Source: Giesbergeria anulus (GTDB lineage Bacteria > Pseudomonadota > Gammaproteobacteria > Burkholderiales > Burkholderiaceae_C). Taken from it: a stretch of DNA of 64,000 nucleotides. The position numbers were made by a program, and so were the translations under genes. The DNA lies in NCBI RefSeq assembly GCF_900111115.1, contig NZ_FOGD01000001.1:428910-492909 (forward strand), given 5' to 3'. Positions 11,301 to 19,324 of the stretch are shown here, piece by piece (positions within the stretch are counted from its first letter, which is position 1; every line of letters begins with the position of its first letter). The notes beneath the pieces were generated by a model. That model was not told where the DNA came from and did no database searches. It was given only the letters and a program-made list of their open reading frames with translations.

Positions 11301-11452
11301 TAGGAGACACTAACCGTGACCACCGGCTCGTCAATTTTGGGATATTCGCGCACCGATAAGCGGGTAAAGCTGACCGCGCCAATCAACAAGACCAACAGTG
11401 ACAACACCGTAGCCAATACTGGGCGGCGGATAGAGATTTCAGCAAGCTGCAT
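8366..11452 (-). CDS. RND efflux pump inner-membrane transporter (AcrB/MdtC-type)
   Basis: 1028 residues, typical of the HAE1/RND superfamily: a trimeric proton-driven pump exporting drugs or other amphiphiles. The N-terminus MQLAEISIRRPVLATVLSLL is the first helix motif. VVDDAIVMLENIYRHIEEG in the TM4 region carries the paired Asp residues for proton relay. GLVTKHGILIVEFTNQLR-like sequence and late helices complete the second repeat, and two large periplasmic domains are present. It lies 12 bp downstream of its membrane-fusion partner on the same strand. No outer-membrane factor is adjacent, so it probably borrows a TolC-like channel. Substrate cannot be read from sequence. Confidence 0.95.
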   Translation of the reverse strand: MQLAEISIRRPVLATVLSLLVLLIGAVSFTRLSVREYPKIDEPVVTVSVSYAGASAEVIESQVTKPLEDSIAGIDAVDVITSISRAERSQISVRFRLEKDADNAAAEVRDRTARVRSRLPADVDEPVIAKVEADAFPVMWLAFSSDTRTPLEINDLLNRIVKPRLQTVTGVADVPIYGERRYAMRVWLDPQRLAGYSLTPQDVEDAIRRNNLELPAGRIESQQREFSVTSQTNLVQPEQFANIVVRTVNGFPVRLRDVANVEEGPASDRSKVRLNGREAISVGIIRQATANPLELSAGVRAMLPTLQADLPADVKVEVANDNSIFIDRSVKSVYQTIVEAVVLVALVIFVFLRTLRASIIPIITIPVSLVGTFALMQWAGFSINTLTLLALVLAIGLVVDDAIVMLENIYRHIEEGMEPFAAAIKGAHEIGFAIVAMTLTLVAVYAPLAFTPGRTGRLFVEFALALAGAVLVSGFVALTLSPMMCSLLLKHNPQPHWFDRTMERGLTALSQAYARLLRWLLTARYRGAGAMGAACLQARWLVLALMAASALTLWWVYPQMKQELSPLEDRGTIVANITAPDGATLDYTNRYALELEQIGRDYPEFDRIFANIGNPTVSQGSVVYRTVDWEQRSRSTLDLARQLQPRLAGLPGVNAFPITPPSLGQGFRSRPLHYVIQTSDSYENLSAVAEQVLAEMAKNPGILSPDVDLRLNKPELRIDVNRERAADLGVNVDVVAKAIETMLGGRTVTRYKRDAEQYDVIVQTQPSGRTTPEDIDSIYVRGQKEAMIPLSALVTVRESVSPRELNHFGQRRSATITANLAPDYALGEALAFMDATATRVLKPGYTTDLNGTSREFKNSQGALGLVFVLALVFIFLVLAAQFESFIDPLVIMVSVPLSVVGALLALRWSGGSLNVYSQIGLITLVGLITKHGILIVEFTNQLRQQGLEMVDALVQASAQRLRPILMTTGAMVLGAVPLALASGAGAETRTQIGWVIVGGMGLGTVLTIFVVPTLYALLARAAAPGARR

Positions 11453-11464
11453 GGCTGGCGGCCT

Positions 11465-12598
11465 TTAACTCGGCTTGCCCGTAGCAACAGGCACAAATAC
11501 CAGTACCTTGGCACCATCTTTTTGCAAGCGCTGCTGCCCCGCTGTCACCACCCTGTCGTCAGGCTCTAGGCCCTGCGTGACTTCTACCCAACCGTCACGG
11601 CGCAGACCCAATTGCACCGGGGTGCGGCGCACTTGCCCACTTTTGCCATCAGCAGCGGTAGTCACAAACTTCCACACGGTGGTGGCATTGCCTTGCGGCA
11701 CGATGGCTTCTTCGGGCACCATGCGGCTGCCGGTGCGCTGGCCCAGCTCTAAGGTGATACGGGCGAACATACCGGGGCGCAGCGGGCCGTTGCGGTTGTC
11801 TAAACTGGCCCGCACCGACAAGGAACGGCCATTGGCGTCAATTTGCGGGTCTAGCGCTTGCACAATGGCGCTGTGTTCACTGCCCGGCAAGGCATCCAAA
11901 CTGATACGTACCGTTTGCCCCGGTTTAACGTGGCTTTGGTAACGCTCAGGCAGCCGAAAATCCACCAGCAGACCATCAATATCTTCGATATTGACGATGT
12001 CGGTGCCATCTTTCAAATAGTCGCCCACATGCACATTGCCAATACCGGCAATACCATCAAACGGTGCCACCATGCGCAGCCGGGCCGCTGTGGCTTGGGC
12101 CAGCGCCAGCTTGGCTTGGGCGACTTCTAAATTGGCCGCGCTTTCGTCCAAGGAGCGCTGGCTGATAAAGCCTTGGGCCACGAGTTCGCTGTTGCGTTGG
12201 TGGTTGGCACGGGCAATCGAGAGTTCTGCCTGCGCCTGCTGCACCTGCGCTCTGGGCAATTGATCGTCGAATTGGGCCAGCCACTGTCCTTGGCGCACTC
12301 TGGCCCCATCCCGAAAATTGAGTGCCGCAATGCGGCCACTCACTTCAGGGCGCAGCACCACACTACGCCGCGAGCGCAAACTGCCCACCGCCTGCACCTC
12401 ATCACGCAGCGTGACACTGCGCACCGCTGCCACCTCCACGCTTACCGGCTTGGCGGCTGCTGGTGCCCGACCGCCCTCTGCCACCCGTGGAGCAGCCTCT
12501 TTGGCTGGAGATACCGGTTGCTGCCACCACCAAGCGGCCAAACCTGAGCCGGCAATACCAATGGCGGCAACAACAATGTAGAGGGCTCTGGGGGTCAT
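11465..12598 (-). CDS. RND efflux periplasmic adaptor (membrane fusion protein)
   Basis: 377 residues from the ATG at 12596-12598 (MTPRALYIVVAAIGIAGSGL), one N-terminal helix facing the periplasm. The HlyD/AcrA-type architecture is visible: a lipoyl-like half (SGRIAALNFRDGARVRQGQ), a coiled-coil hairpin with Ala/Gln-rich heptads (QQAQAELSIARANHQRNSEL), the second lipoyl half (VAPFDGIAGIGNVHVGDYL), and a beta-barrel C-terminal part. It bridges the RND transporter to an outer-membrane channel. Co-transcribed with and upstream of the transporter gene. An in-frame extension to 12685 lacks family features. Confidence 0.93.
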   Translation of the reverse strand: MTPRALYIVVAAIGIAGSGLAAWWWQQPVSPAKEAAPRVAEGGRAPAAAKPVSVEVAAVRSVTLRDEVQAVGSLRSRRSVVLRPEVSGRIAALNFRDGARVRQGQWLAQFDDQLPRAQVQQAQAELSIARANHQRNSELVAQGFISQRSLDESAANLEVAQAKLALAQATAARLRMVAPFDGIAGIGNVHVGDYLKDGTDIVNIEDIDGLLVDFRLPERYQSHVKPGQTVRISLDALPGSEHSAIVQALDPQIDANGRSLSVRASLDNRNGPLRPGMFARITLELGQRTGSRMVPEEAIVPQGNATTVWKFVTTAADGKSGQVRRTPVQLGLRRDGWVEVTQGLEPDDRVVTAGQQRLQKDGAKVLVFVPVATGKPS

Positions 12599-12724
12599 GA
12601 AAAGGGCTGGAACAGGTCGTGCAAGAGAGGGCACTGTAGCAGTGCCTCTTGGCCAGCACAGCGCCTGATCTTGGCAAGGTAGCAAAAGACAGAGCCTTTT
12701 ACGCCAGCTTTACCTGCACAGAGC

Positions 12725-13177
12725 CTATGCCTTACATCCTAGGGCCTGCTCCACGCCCCGGTTGGCCAGCGCATCAGCGCGCTCATTGCCCGGATCGCCC
12801 GAATGCCCCTTGACCCAGTGCCAAGCAATGCGGTGGCCGCCGCCATGCACCAAGGCATCTAGGCGCTGCCAGAGTTCGACATTTTTGACGGGCTGGTTGC
12901 TGGCAGTTTTCCATCCCTTGGCCTTCCAGCCATGAATCCACTCGGTAATGCCCTTGCGCACATACTGGCTATCTAGGTACAGCGCCACGGCACAGGGCCG
13001 CTTGAGGGCCGATAGTGCCTCAATCACCGCCAGCAGTTCCATGCGGTTGTTCGTGGTACCCATCTCGCCACCACACAGCTCTTTTTCTGCCGCACCAGAG
13101 CGCAACAAAGCCCCCCAGCCACCGGGGCCGGGGTTGCCTTTGCAAGCACCATCGGTATAAATGACCACCTCGTTCAC
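12725..13177 (-). CDS. rnhA: Ribonuclease HI
   Basis: 150 residues. Endonuclease degrading the RNA strand of RNA-DNA hybrids (R-loops, Okazaki primers). Catalytic acidic residues are recognisable: Asp in [19 protein letters not shown], Glu in [15 protein letters not shown], Asp in YLDSQYV, and the final Asp in GNERADALA; the HWVKGHSG handle segment is also present. It follows the methyltransferase gene on the same strand with a 21-bp gap, an order common in this bacterial group. Confidence 0.97.
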   Translation of the reverse strand: MNEVVIYTDGACKGNPGPGGWGALLRSGAAEKELCGGEMGTTNNRMELLAVIEALSALKRPCAVALYLDSQYVRKGITEWIHGWKAKGWKTASNQPVKNVELWQRLDALVHGGGHRIAWHWVKGHSGDPGNERADALANRGVEQALGCKA

Positions 13178-13198
13178 ACTTTTTTCCTATCTATGCGG

Positions 13199-13963
13199 TT
13201 AATCGCGGCTGCGGTTCAGGGCGGATACACCATGTACCACCCGTGACTGGCGCTGACGCCAAGCTGGCTCTAACAGGCGCATACCATGCACCCGCTTGAT
13301 AGCCACCAAAAAATAGCCCGCCCCGAGTATCGGCCAAGCATGGGGGCCGAGGCGATCCAACCACGCAAAGCGGCGCAACCAACAGGCTGTGCGCAAGGCC
13401 GGACGGTAGCAACCAAATTGGGTAGCACCGACCTCAAAACTGAGCAGCCGCAACCAATCGCGCAAGCGCCAAGGGGTGATGAACTGGCAATCATCGGGCA
13501 AATACCACGGCCCGCCCCAACGCTGCATCCAGCGCAAACGCCTTTGGTGCATGCCCCACAAACTGACCGGGTTAATGCCACTGATGACCACCCTGCCTTC
13601 AGGCACCAACACCCGCGCCACCTCGCGCAGGGTGGCATGGGGGTCTAAACTCAGCTCTAGAGAGTGCGGCAACAGCACCAAATCCAAACTATGGTCAGCA
13701 AAAGGCAAGGCCACTGTGTGCAGCAACAAGTCGGGGGCAGGCCCCGCATTGGGGCCTGCCACAAAGGTGGAGTCTGCCGCCCGCCAGCGGTGCGGGATGC
13801 GACTGGCACCCAAGCCATCAAGCAAGGGCATACCCACTTGCAAAGCATGGTAGCCAAAAATATCAGCCACGGCTTGGTCAAAGCAGTGCTGTTCCCATTG
13901 CAACAAGTAGTGTCCGGGGGGAGAATCGAACCAATGGTGCAAATCTATAATTTGGGTGCTCAT
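13199..13963 (-). CDS. Class I SAM-dependent methyltransferase
   Basis: 254 residues. The central part resembles Methyltransf_11-type folds: VALPFADHSLDLVLLPHSLE at the end of the SAM-binding half, then DPHATLREVARVLVPEGRVV, typical of the strand after the acidic SAM contact. The usual glycine-rich motif I is not well preserved (LQVGMPLLDGLGASRIP occupies its place). Substrate is unknown. It is divergent from gloB, and the two start codons physically overlap, so the start is constrained. Located between rnhA and gloB as in many Burkholderiales. Confidence 0.8.
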   Translation of the reverse strand: MSTQIIDLHHWFDSPPGHYLLQWEQHCFDQAVADIFGYHALQVGMPLLDGLGASRIPHRWRAADSTFVAGPNAGPAPDLLLHTVALPFADHSLDLVLLPHSLELSLDPHATLREVARVLVPEGRVVISGINPVSLWGMHQRRLRWMQRWGGPWYLPDDCQFITPWRLRDWLRLLSFEVGATQFGCYRPALRTACWLRRFAWLDRLGPHAWPILGAGYFLVAIKRVHGMRLLEPAWRQRQSRVVHGVSALNRSRD

Positions 13964-14741
13964 GAATCTGCTACCACTGCCCGCCTTCTCTGATAACTAT
14001 ATCTGGCTACTGCACGACGCAGGCCAGGCCCTTGTAATCGACCCTGGTGATGCTACGCCTGTACTGCAAGCGCTAGGCAAGCTGGGGCTGCAATTGCAAG
14101 CCATTCTAGTCACGCACCACCATGCCGACCATGTCGGTGGGGTAGAGGCCCTGCGCGCCGCTACGGGCGCTGTAGTGTATGGCCCGGCCCAAGAAACCAT
14201 GCCCGCAGGCACATTGCCGGTGCAGGGTGGTGCGCAGGTGCAAGCGCTGGGTTTATCGTTTGCGGTGCTGGATGTGCCCGGCCACACTGCCGGCCATGTG
14301 GCCTATTACGCTACCGTGCCCGCACAAGCACCACTGCTTTTTTGTGGCGACACGCTGTTTTCTGGCGGTTGTGGCCGCCTGTTTGAAGGCACGCCCGCGC
14401 AAATGTTGGCCTCTTTAGACGCTTTGGCCGCCTTACCACCCCAGACCCGTGTGTGCTGCGCGCACGAGTACACCTTGTCCAATTTAAAGTTTGCCCGTGC
14501 CGTAGAGCCGGGCAATGCCGCGCTGGCCCAATACCAGCAACAGTGCGAGGCCCAGCGGGCACAGCAGCAGCCCACCTTGCCCTCGCACATCGGGCTAGAG
14601 TGCCAAATCAACCCCTTCCTGCGCGCCCGTGTGCCCGCCGTGGTGGCAGCGGCGCAAGCCCAAGCCCCTTCTTCTTGTCTCAACCCCGATGATGCGGTGT
14701 CTGTGTTGGCCACGCTGCGGGAATGGAAAAATAACTTCTAA
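13962..14741 (+). CDS. gloB: Hydroxyacylglutathione hydrolase (glyoxalase II)
   Basis: 259 residues. Hydrolyses S-lactoylglutathione to lactate and glutathione, the second step of methylglyoxal detoxification. The metallo-beta-lactamase zinc motif is THHHADHVGG. Further metal ligands are in VPGHTAGHVAYY, FCGDTLFSGGCGRLFEG and CAHEYTLSNLKFA, and the C-terminal HAGH domain is present. The start is set at ATG 13962 (MNLLPLPAFSDNYIWLL), the usual N-terminus. Its start codon overlaps that of the divergent methyltransferase. The stop overlaps the mltD start (TAATG), indicating translational coupling. Confidence 0.95.
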   Translation: MNLLPLPAFSDNYIWLLHDAGQALVIDPGDATPVLQALGKLGLQLQAILVTHHHADHVGGVEALRAATGAVVYGPAQETMPAGTLPVQGGAQVQALGLSFAVLDVPGHTAGHVAYYATVPAQAPLLFCGDTLFSGGCGRLFEGTPAQMLASLDALAALPPQTRVCCAHEYTLSNLKFARAVEPGNAALAQYQQQCEAQRAQQQPTLPSHIGLECQINPFLRARVPAVVAAAQAQAPSSCLNPDDAVSVLATLREWKNNF

Positions 14742-16357
14742 TGCAACTTCTGTCCTTGACTTGCTTGGCTGGTGCCCTGCTGCTTTCAGGCTGTGCCACC
14801 ACCTCGGGCACTGGCAACAGCCCATCCTACAGCACAGACAGCGCTTGGGAAACCACCAGTTCTACAGCACTGGCGCCCGACCAAACCTTGGAGCCCATCA
14901 CCCCCAGTAAAGCGGGCAATGGCAAGGTAACTCCCCTGTTTACTCCCGCCGATCTGTGGGATCGCATCCGCCGTGGCTTTGCGATGCCCGATCTGCAACA
15001 TGATTTGGTGCAAGACCGCGAGCAGTGGTACGCCCAGCGTCCAGACTACATGCTGCGCATGACAGAGCGCTCGAGCAAATACCTGTTCCACATCGTCGAA
15101 GAGCTAGAGCGCCGGGGTATGCCCACCGAGTTAGCCTTACTGCCCTACATTGAGAGCGCCTTTAACCCGCAAGCAGTCTCTAGTGCCAAAGCTGCCGGTA
15201 TGTGGCAATTTATGCCTGCCACTGGCACCTATTTTGACCTCAAGCAAAACGTCTTTCGCGATGACCGGCGCGATGTGCTGGCCTCAACCCGCGCCGCGCT
15301 GGACTATCTGCAAAAGCTGCACGGCATGTTTGGCGACTGGCACTTGGCGCTGGCGGCCTACAACTGGGGCGAAGGCAGCGTAGGCAGGGCCATTGCCAAA
15401 AACCAAAAAGCAGGCCTGGGCATCCGCTACACTGACCTAAACATGCCCGCCGAAACGCGGATGTATGTGCCCAAGTTGCAGGCGGTCAAGAACATTGTTG
15501 CCAACCCCGATGCCTTCCGCACCGAACTGCCACTGATTGAAAACCACCCCTACTTTCAGACGGTAGATATCACCCACGATATTGATGTGGCCTTGGTGGC
15601 ACGTTTGTCTGGGGTGCGCGAGGCTGATTTTCGCGCCCTCAATCCATCGTTTAACAAGCCGGTGATTTTGGCCGCAGGCACGCCGCAAATTTTGCTGCCT
15701 TGGGACAACGCCAAAGTGTTTGAGCGCAACCTGCAGGCGCACAACCAAGGCCAATACGCCAGTTGGACGGTCTGGACAGTCCCCAGCACCATGAACGTGG
15801 CCGAGGCAGCGCAACGCGCTGGCATGTCCGAAACCGATTTGCGCGCCCTCAACAACATCCCGCCCCGCATGCTCATTAAGGCAGGCTCGGCCCTGATGGT
15901 GCCGCGCTCGACCACCATGCGCGAAGATGTAACCGAGCATGTGGCAGACAACGGCCACATGGCCCTAACCCCAGAAATCGTGACCCGGCGCACTGTAGTG
16001 CGTGCCAAAAAACGCGATACCGTCATTACGCTGGCCCAGCGCTACCGTGTCAGCCCAGCTAGCGTGGCCGACTGGAACGACATCAAGCCCAAGGCCGCCT
16101 TCAAGCCGGGACAAGAGGTGGTGCTGTTCTTGCCAGTGCAAATCAAAACCCATATGGCGGCACGCGATAGCAGCCGTGACACTGCCAAAAAAGCCGTGCC
16201 AACCACCCGCATGGCGGCCAAAGACGGCAACAAAGCTGACAGCAAAAAAGCGCTGGCCTCTAAGCCACGGGGCATAACCACTGCCCAAGCCAAAAAGAAA
16301 GAACCCGTGCGCAAGGTAGCGCAGGCTGATTCTCCGGCCAAAGTGCGCCGCCACTAA
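14741..16357 (+). CDS. mltD: Membrane-bound lytic murein transglycosylase D with LysM domains
   Basis: 538-residue lipoprotein precursor. The N-terminus is a signal peptide with lipobox LLSGC. The SLT catalytic domain includes the Glu in LLPYIESAFNPQAVSSAKAA and the following GMWQFMPATGTYFDL, plus AAYNWGEGSVGRAI. At least two LysM peptidoglycan-binding regions lie in the C-terminal half (WTVWTVPSTMNVAEAAQRAG and the RDTVITLAQRYRVSPASVAD stretch). A basic, low-complexity tail rich in Lys/Ala ends the protein. It cleaves glycan strands to 1,6-anhydromuropeptides during wall remodelling. Its start overlaps the gloB stop. Confidence 0.93.
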   Translation: MQLLSLTCLAGALLLSGCATTSGTGNSPSYSTDSAWETTSSTALAPDQTLEPITPSKAGNGKVTPLFTPADLWDRIRRGFAMPDLQHDLVQDREQWYAQRPDYMLRMTERSSKYLFHIVEELERRGMPTELALLPYIESAFNPQAVSSAKAAGMWQFMPATGTYFDLKQNVFRDDRRDVLASTRAALDYLQKLHGMFGDWHLALAAYNWGEGSVGRAIAKNQKAGLGIRYTDLNMPAETRMYVPKLQAVKNIVANPDAFRTELPLIENHPYFQTVDITHDIDVALVARLSGVREADFRALNPSFNKPVILAAGTPQILLPWDNAKVFERNLQAHNQGQYASWTVWTVPSTMNVAEAAQRAGMSETDLRALNNIPPRMLIKAGSALMVPRSTTMREDVTEHVADNGHMALTPEIVTRRTVVRAKKRDTVITLAQRYRVSPASVADWNDIKPKAAFKPGQEVVLFLPVQIKTHMAARDSSRDTAKKAVPTTRMAAKDGNKADSKKALASKPRGITTAQAKKKEPVRKVAQADSPAKVRRH

Positions 16358-16471
16358 TCTCCGGTGCGCCGCGTTGCCACGCGCACAGCGATGAAAAAAT
16401 ACAGATGAGCGCAACAAGTCATGGGTGTTGTCGCTGCACCCGCCTGCGCTTGTGCCCCTCAAGGAATATAC

Positions 16472-18262
16472 ATGCGACAGTTCAAATCCAGTCTGCGCTC
16501 CCTCTTCGTTTGGCTGACCGTGTTGTCGCTGCTCTTGGTATTGATCACCTTCGCAGCCTTGTCTGGCTTGTCATCGGCAGCCAATCGCGTCATTGAGGCA
16601 GAGACCAACCGCCACCAATCCTACCTGCTGGCTGACATGCTGCGCCAAAGCTCGGACGACCTGACCCGGCTGGCCAGAACTTACGTTGTCACTGGCGACG
16701 CCCAATTTGAAAAACAATATTGGGAAGTATTGGCCATCCGCAAGGGCGACAAACCCATGCCAGAGGCTTACCACCGTATTTATTGGGATTTTGTGGCTGC
16801 TGGACAAGCAAAACCACGCCCAAACGGCCCCAAAGTGGCCCTGCACCAGTTGATGAAAGAGGCAGGTTTTACCGAGTCCGAATTTGCCAAACTCGACGAG
16901 GCCGTAGAAAAATCCGACATCTTGGTGCGCCAAGAAACTATCGCCATGAACGCCATGAAAGGTAATTTCCAGGATGGCAATGGGGAGTTTACCAAGCATG
17001 GTCGCCCTGACTTCGAGCTAGCACGGCGGCTGATGCACGACGACAGCTACCACGCCGTAAAGTCCAAAATTATGCAGCCCATCGACGAATTTTTTGTGTT
17101 GATGGAGCAACGCACGGCCAAGGCCGTCCAGGAGGCAACACAGGACCGCGATTTGGCACGCAAAGAAGTCTGGGCCACCATCGTCCTCAACTTTCTGGGG
17201 GTAGCACTGGGTTTACAACTAGCCTACCGACACCTACTCAAAGTACTAGGAGGCGAGCCAGCCACCGCCACACGGGCGGTACAGCGTGTGGCCGACGGTG
17301 ATCTGCGCGAACTAGAACTAGAAAAATCCGTGCAGCCCGACAGCCTGATGGGCCACCTCAAAACCATGCAACACAAGCTCGGCTTGGCACTGGGCAATGT
17401 GAAAACCACCGCCGAAGCCGTACACAGCAGCACACGAGACATCAAGGCATCTATCATGCAGCAGGCGGCATCGTCGTCGCAGATGTCAGCCTCGGTGAGT
17501 GAAATCACCGCCACGATGGAAGAGATGTCGGCCACTTCATCGCAAATTGCAGAGCATGCCAAATCAGTGGTCGATCTGGCAGAACAGGGCTGGGAAAACA
17601 GCCGCGACTGCCTACAAGCCATCGAAGAAGTGCAATCGCGCATGGCAAGCATTCGTGCACAAAGTGAACACGGCACCCAAGAAATTATCGCGTTGGGCGT
17701 CAAGTCCAAACAAATTGGCAAAGTGATGGAAATCATCAGTGACATTGCGGGCCAAACGCGCCTGATTGCCTTCAATGCGGCCCTAGAAGCCTCCAGTGCC
17801 GGGGATGCCGGTCGGCGTTTTTCTGTGGTTGCCAGCGAAATTCGCCGCCTAGCCGATAGCGTCACAGCCTCAACACAACAAATTGCCGATGAAATCAACG
17901 CCATCCAAGACTCAATTGAGCGCTTGGTTCTGACCTCGGAGAAAGGCGTAGCCAGTATCGAAGAAGGTATGCAGGCCACGGGTGCAGCAACGCAGCGCCT
18001 AGAAAGCATGGTTACTGCCACCAGCCGCACCAATGAGGCCGCGCTGCAAATTTCTCTATCGACCCAGCAGCAAAAAACGGCCAATAGCCAGATTTTGACG
18101 GCACTGCGTGAAATCATGCAAGCCAGCGGCAATACGTCCGATTCCATCCAGAGCATTTCTAATGTCAGCAAGCACCTGTCAGAACTGGCCGCCTCACTAA
18201 ACGAGGCCGCAGGCAGTTTCCAACATGACGGACACAGCTTGGTAGACCCGCAGGTTCACTGA
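16472..18262 (+). CDS. Methyl-accepting chemotaxis protein, first gene of a Wsp-like cluster
   Basis: 596 residues from ATG 16472, which has an AAGGA ribosome-binding site; an upstream in-frame start at 16421 is less likely. Two membrane helices (residues about 10-33 and about 230-250) enclose a periplasmic helical sensor domain of about 200 residues without a recognised ligand fold. A HAMP region and a long cytoplasmic signalling hairpin follow. The hairpin tip reads DIAGQTRLIAFNAALEASSA, differing from the common QTNLLALNAAIEAARAGE of flagellar receptors. That variant suits receptors of alternative (non-flagellar) chemosensory systems. It heads the operon running to 26008. Confidence 0.9.
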   Translation: MRQFKSSLRSLFVWLTVLSLLLVLITFAALSGLSSAANRVIEAETNRHQSYLLADMLRQSSDDLTRLARTYVVTGDAQFEKQYWEVLAIRKGDKPMPEAYHRIYWDFVAAGQAKPRPNGPKVALHQLMKEAGFTESEFAKLDEAVEKSDILVRQETIAMNAMKGNFQDGNGEFTKHGRPDFELARRLMHDDSYHAVKSKIMQPIDEFFVLMEQRTAKAVQEATQDRDLARKEVWATIVLNFLGVALGLQLAYRHLLKVLGGEPATATRAVQRVADGDLRELELEKSVQPDSLMGHLKTMQHKLGLALGNVKTTAEAVHSSTRDIKASIMQQAASSSQMSASVSEITATMEEMSATSSQIAEHAKSVVDLAEQGWENSRDCLQAIEEVQSRMASIRAQSEHGTQEIIALGVKSKQIGKVMEIISDIAGQTRLIAFNAALEASSAGDAGRRFSVVASEIRRLADSVTASTQQIADEINAIQDSIERLVLTSEKGVASIEEGMQATGAATQRLESMVTATSRTNEAALQISLSTQQQKTANSQILTALREIMQASGNTSDSIQSISNVSKHLSELAASLNEAAGSFQHDGHSLVDPQVH

Positions 18263-18286
18263 GGGACGCCATAGGAACAAGGAACT

Positions 18287-19324
18287 ATGCCTGCCAAAAT
18301 ACGGGTCGTCATTGCCGATGACAGCAAACTGACGCGCGAGGTGCTGCGCACCTTGCTGCAAGAGGACGATGGCATCGAGGTGGTGGGTGAAGCTGCCAAT
18401 GGCCGCGAAGCCATCGATTTAGTGCAGCGTCTCAAGCCCGATGTCCTCACACTCGACATCATCATGCCGGTCATGACCGGCACACAAGCCATACGGGAAA
18501 TCATGGCGGCATCGCCTTTGCCAATTCTGGTGATTAGCAGTGTGGCAAATGCCAAAAATGCCTTTGACTGCATCCAAGGTGGTGCCTTGGACGTGGTCAT
18601 GAAACCCCAGTTTAATGCCACCTCAGGGGCCGACTTGGCACGCCGAATACGGGTGCTAGCCAACACCAAGGTGATGCGAAACGGGCCAATGCGCCGCACG
18701 CCAGAATCTAGCCCCACCTCAAGCCTGCTCGAACCTACAGGCCAGCGAACGCAGTTCAGCCGGGTCTTTGCCATTGCATCCTCTACCGGCGGGCCACAGG
18801 CACTCGCTACGATCTTGCCCGCCTTGCCCAGCAGCTTTCCTTGCCCTGTGGTGGTGGCACAGCATGTAGCGTTCGGGTTTGCCCAAGGCATGGTGGACTG
18901 GTTGGGTAGCCTGTGCCCGATGCCAGTGCATCTGGTCACAGAGGCCGTGTGCCTGCAAGCGGGGCACATCTACATTGCGCCACCAGAACGCAACCTCAGT
19001 ATCAACCGCCGCCTTCAATTGGTGCTAGACGAACAAAAGTCTGGCGACATCTTTCACCCCAGCTGCGACCACCTGCTCAAATCGGTGGCCAATATCTGCG
19101 GCTTGCAAGCGGTGGGCATCATCTTGTCGGGCATGAGCTCCGATGGCGTGCAAGGCATGGCCCAGATTCGCCAAAGCGGTGGTGTCACCTTGGCACAGGA
19201 TGAAGCCAGCTCAGTGATTTTTGGCATGAACCGCGTTGCCATCGAGTCGGGGGCCGTGCAACAGGTCTTGCCCATCATGGCTATTAGCGAGCAGATGCAA
19301 AAGCTAGCAGGTGGCTGGGCATGA
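18287..19324 (+). CDS. cheB: Chemotaxis response regulator protein-glutamate methylesterase
   Basis: 345 residues. The N-terminal receiver has the acidic pair in VVIADDSK, the phospho-acceptor Asp57 in LTLDIIMPVMTG, and Lys in VMKPQF. The C-terminal methylesterase has the serine nucleophile in AIASSTGGPQ, the His segment VVVAQHVAFGFA, and ILSGMSSDGVQG with the catalytic Asp. It removes methyl groups from receptor glutamates and acts against the CheR encoded next to it. The stop overlaps the cheR start by 4 bp (ATGA). Confidence 0.95.
   Translation: MPAKIRVVIADDSKLTREVLRTLLQEDDGIEVVGEAANGREAIDLVQRLKPDVLTLDIIMPVMTGTQAIREIMAASPLPILVISSVANAKNAFDCIQGGALDVVMKPQFNATSGADLARRIRVLANTKVMRNGPMRRTPESSPTSSLLEPTGQRTQFSRVFAIASSTGGPQALATILPALPSSFPCPVVVAQHVAFGFAQGMVDWLGSLCPMPVHLVTEAVCLQAGHIYIAPPERNLSINRRLQLVLDEQKSGDIFHPSCDHLLKSVANICGLQAVGIILSGMSSDGVQGMAQIRQSGGVTLAQDEASSVIFGMNRVAIESGAVQQVLPIMAISEQMQKLAGGWA

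Noticed and set aside
9951-11303. Serial plus-strand frames opposite the RND transporter gene
   Set aside because: Ser/Thr-rich shadow frames typical of antisense to high-GC genes, without ribosome-binding sites or domains.
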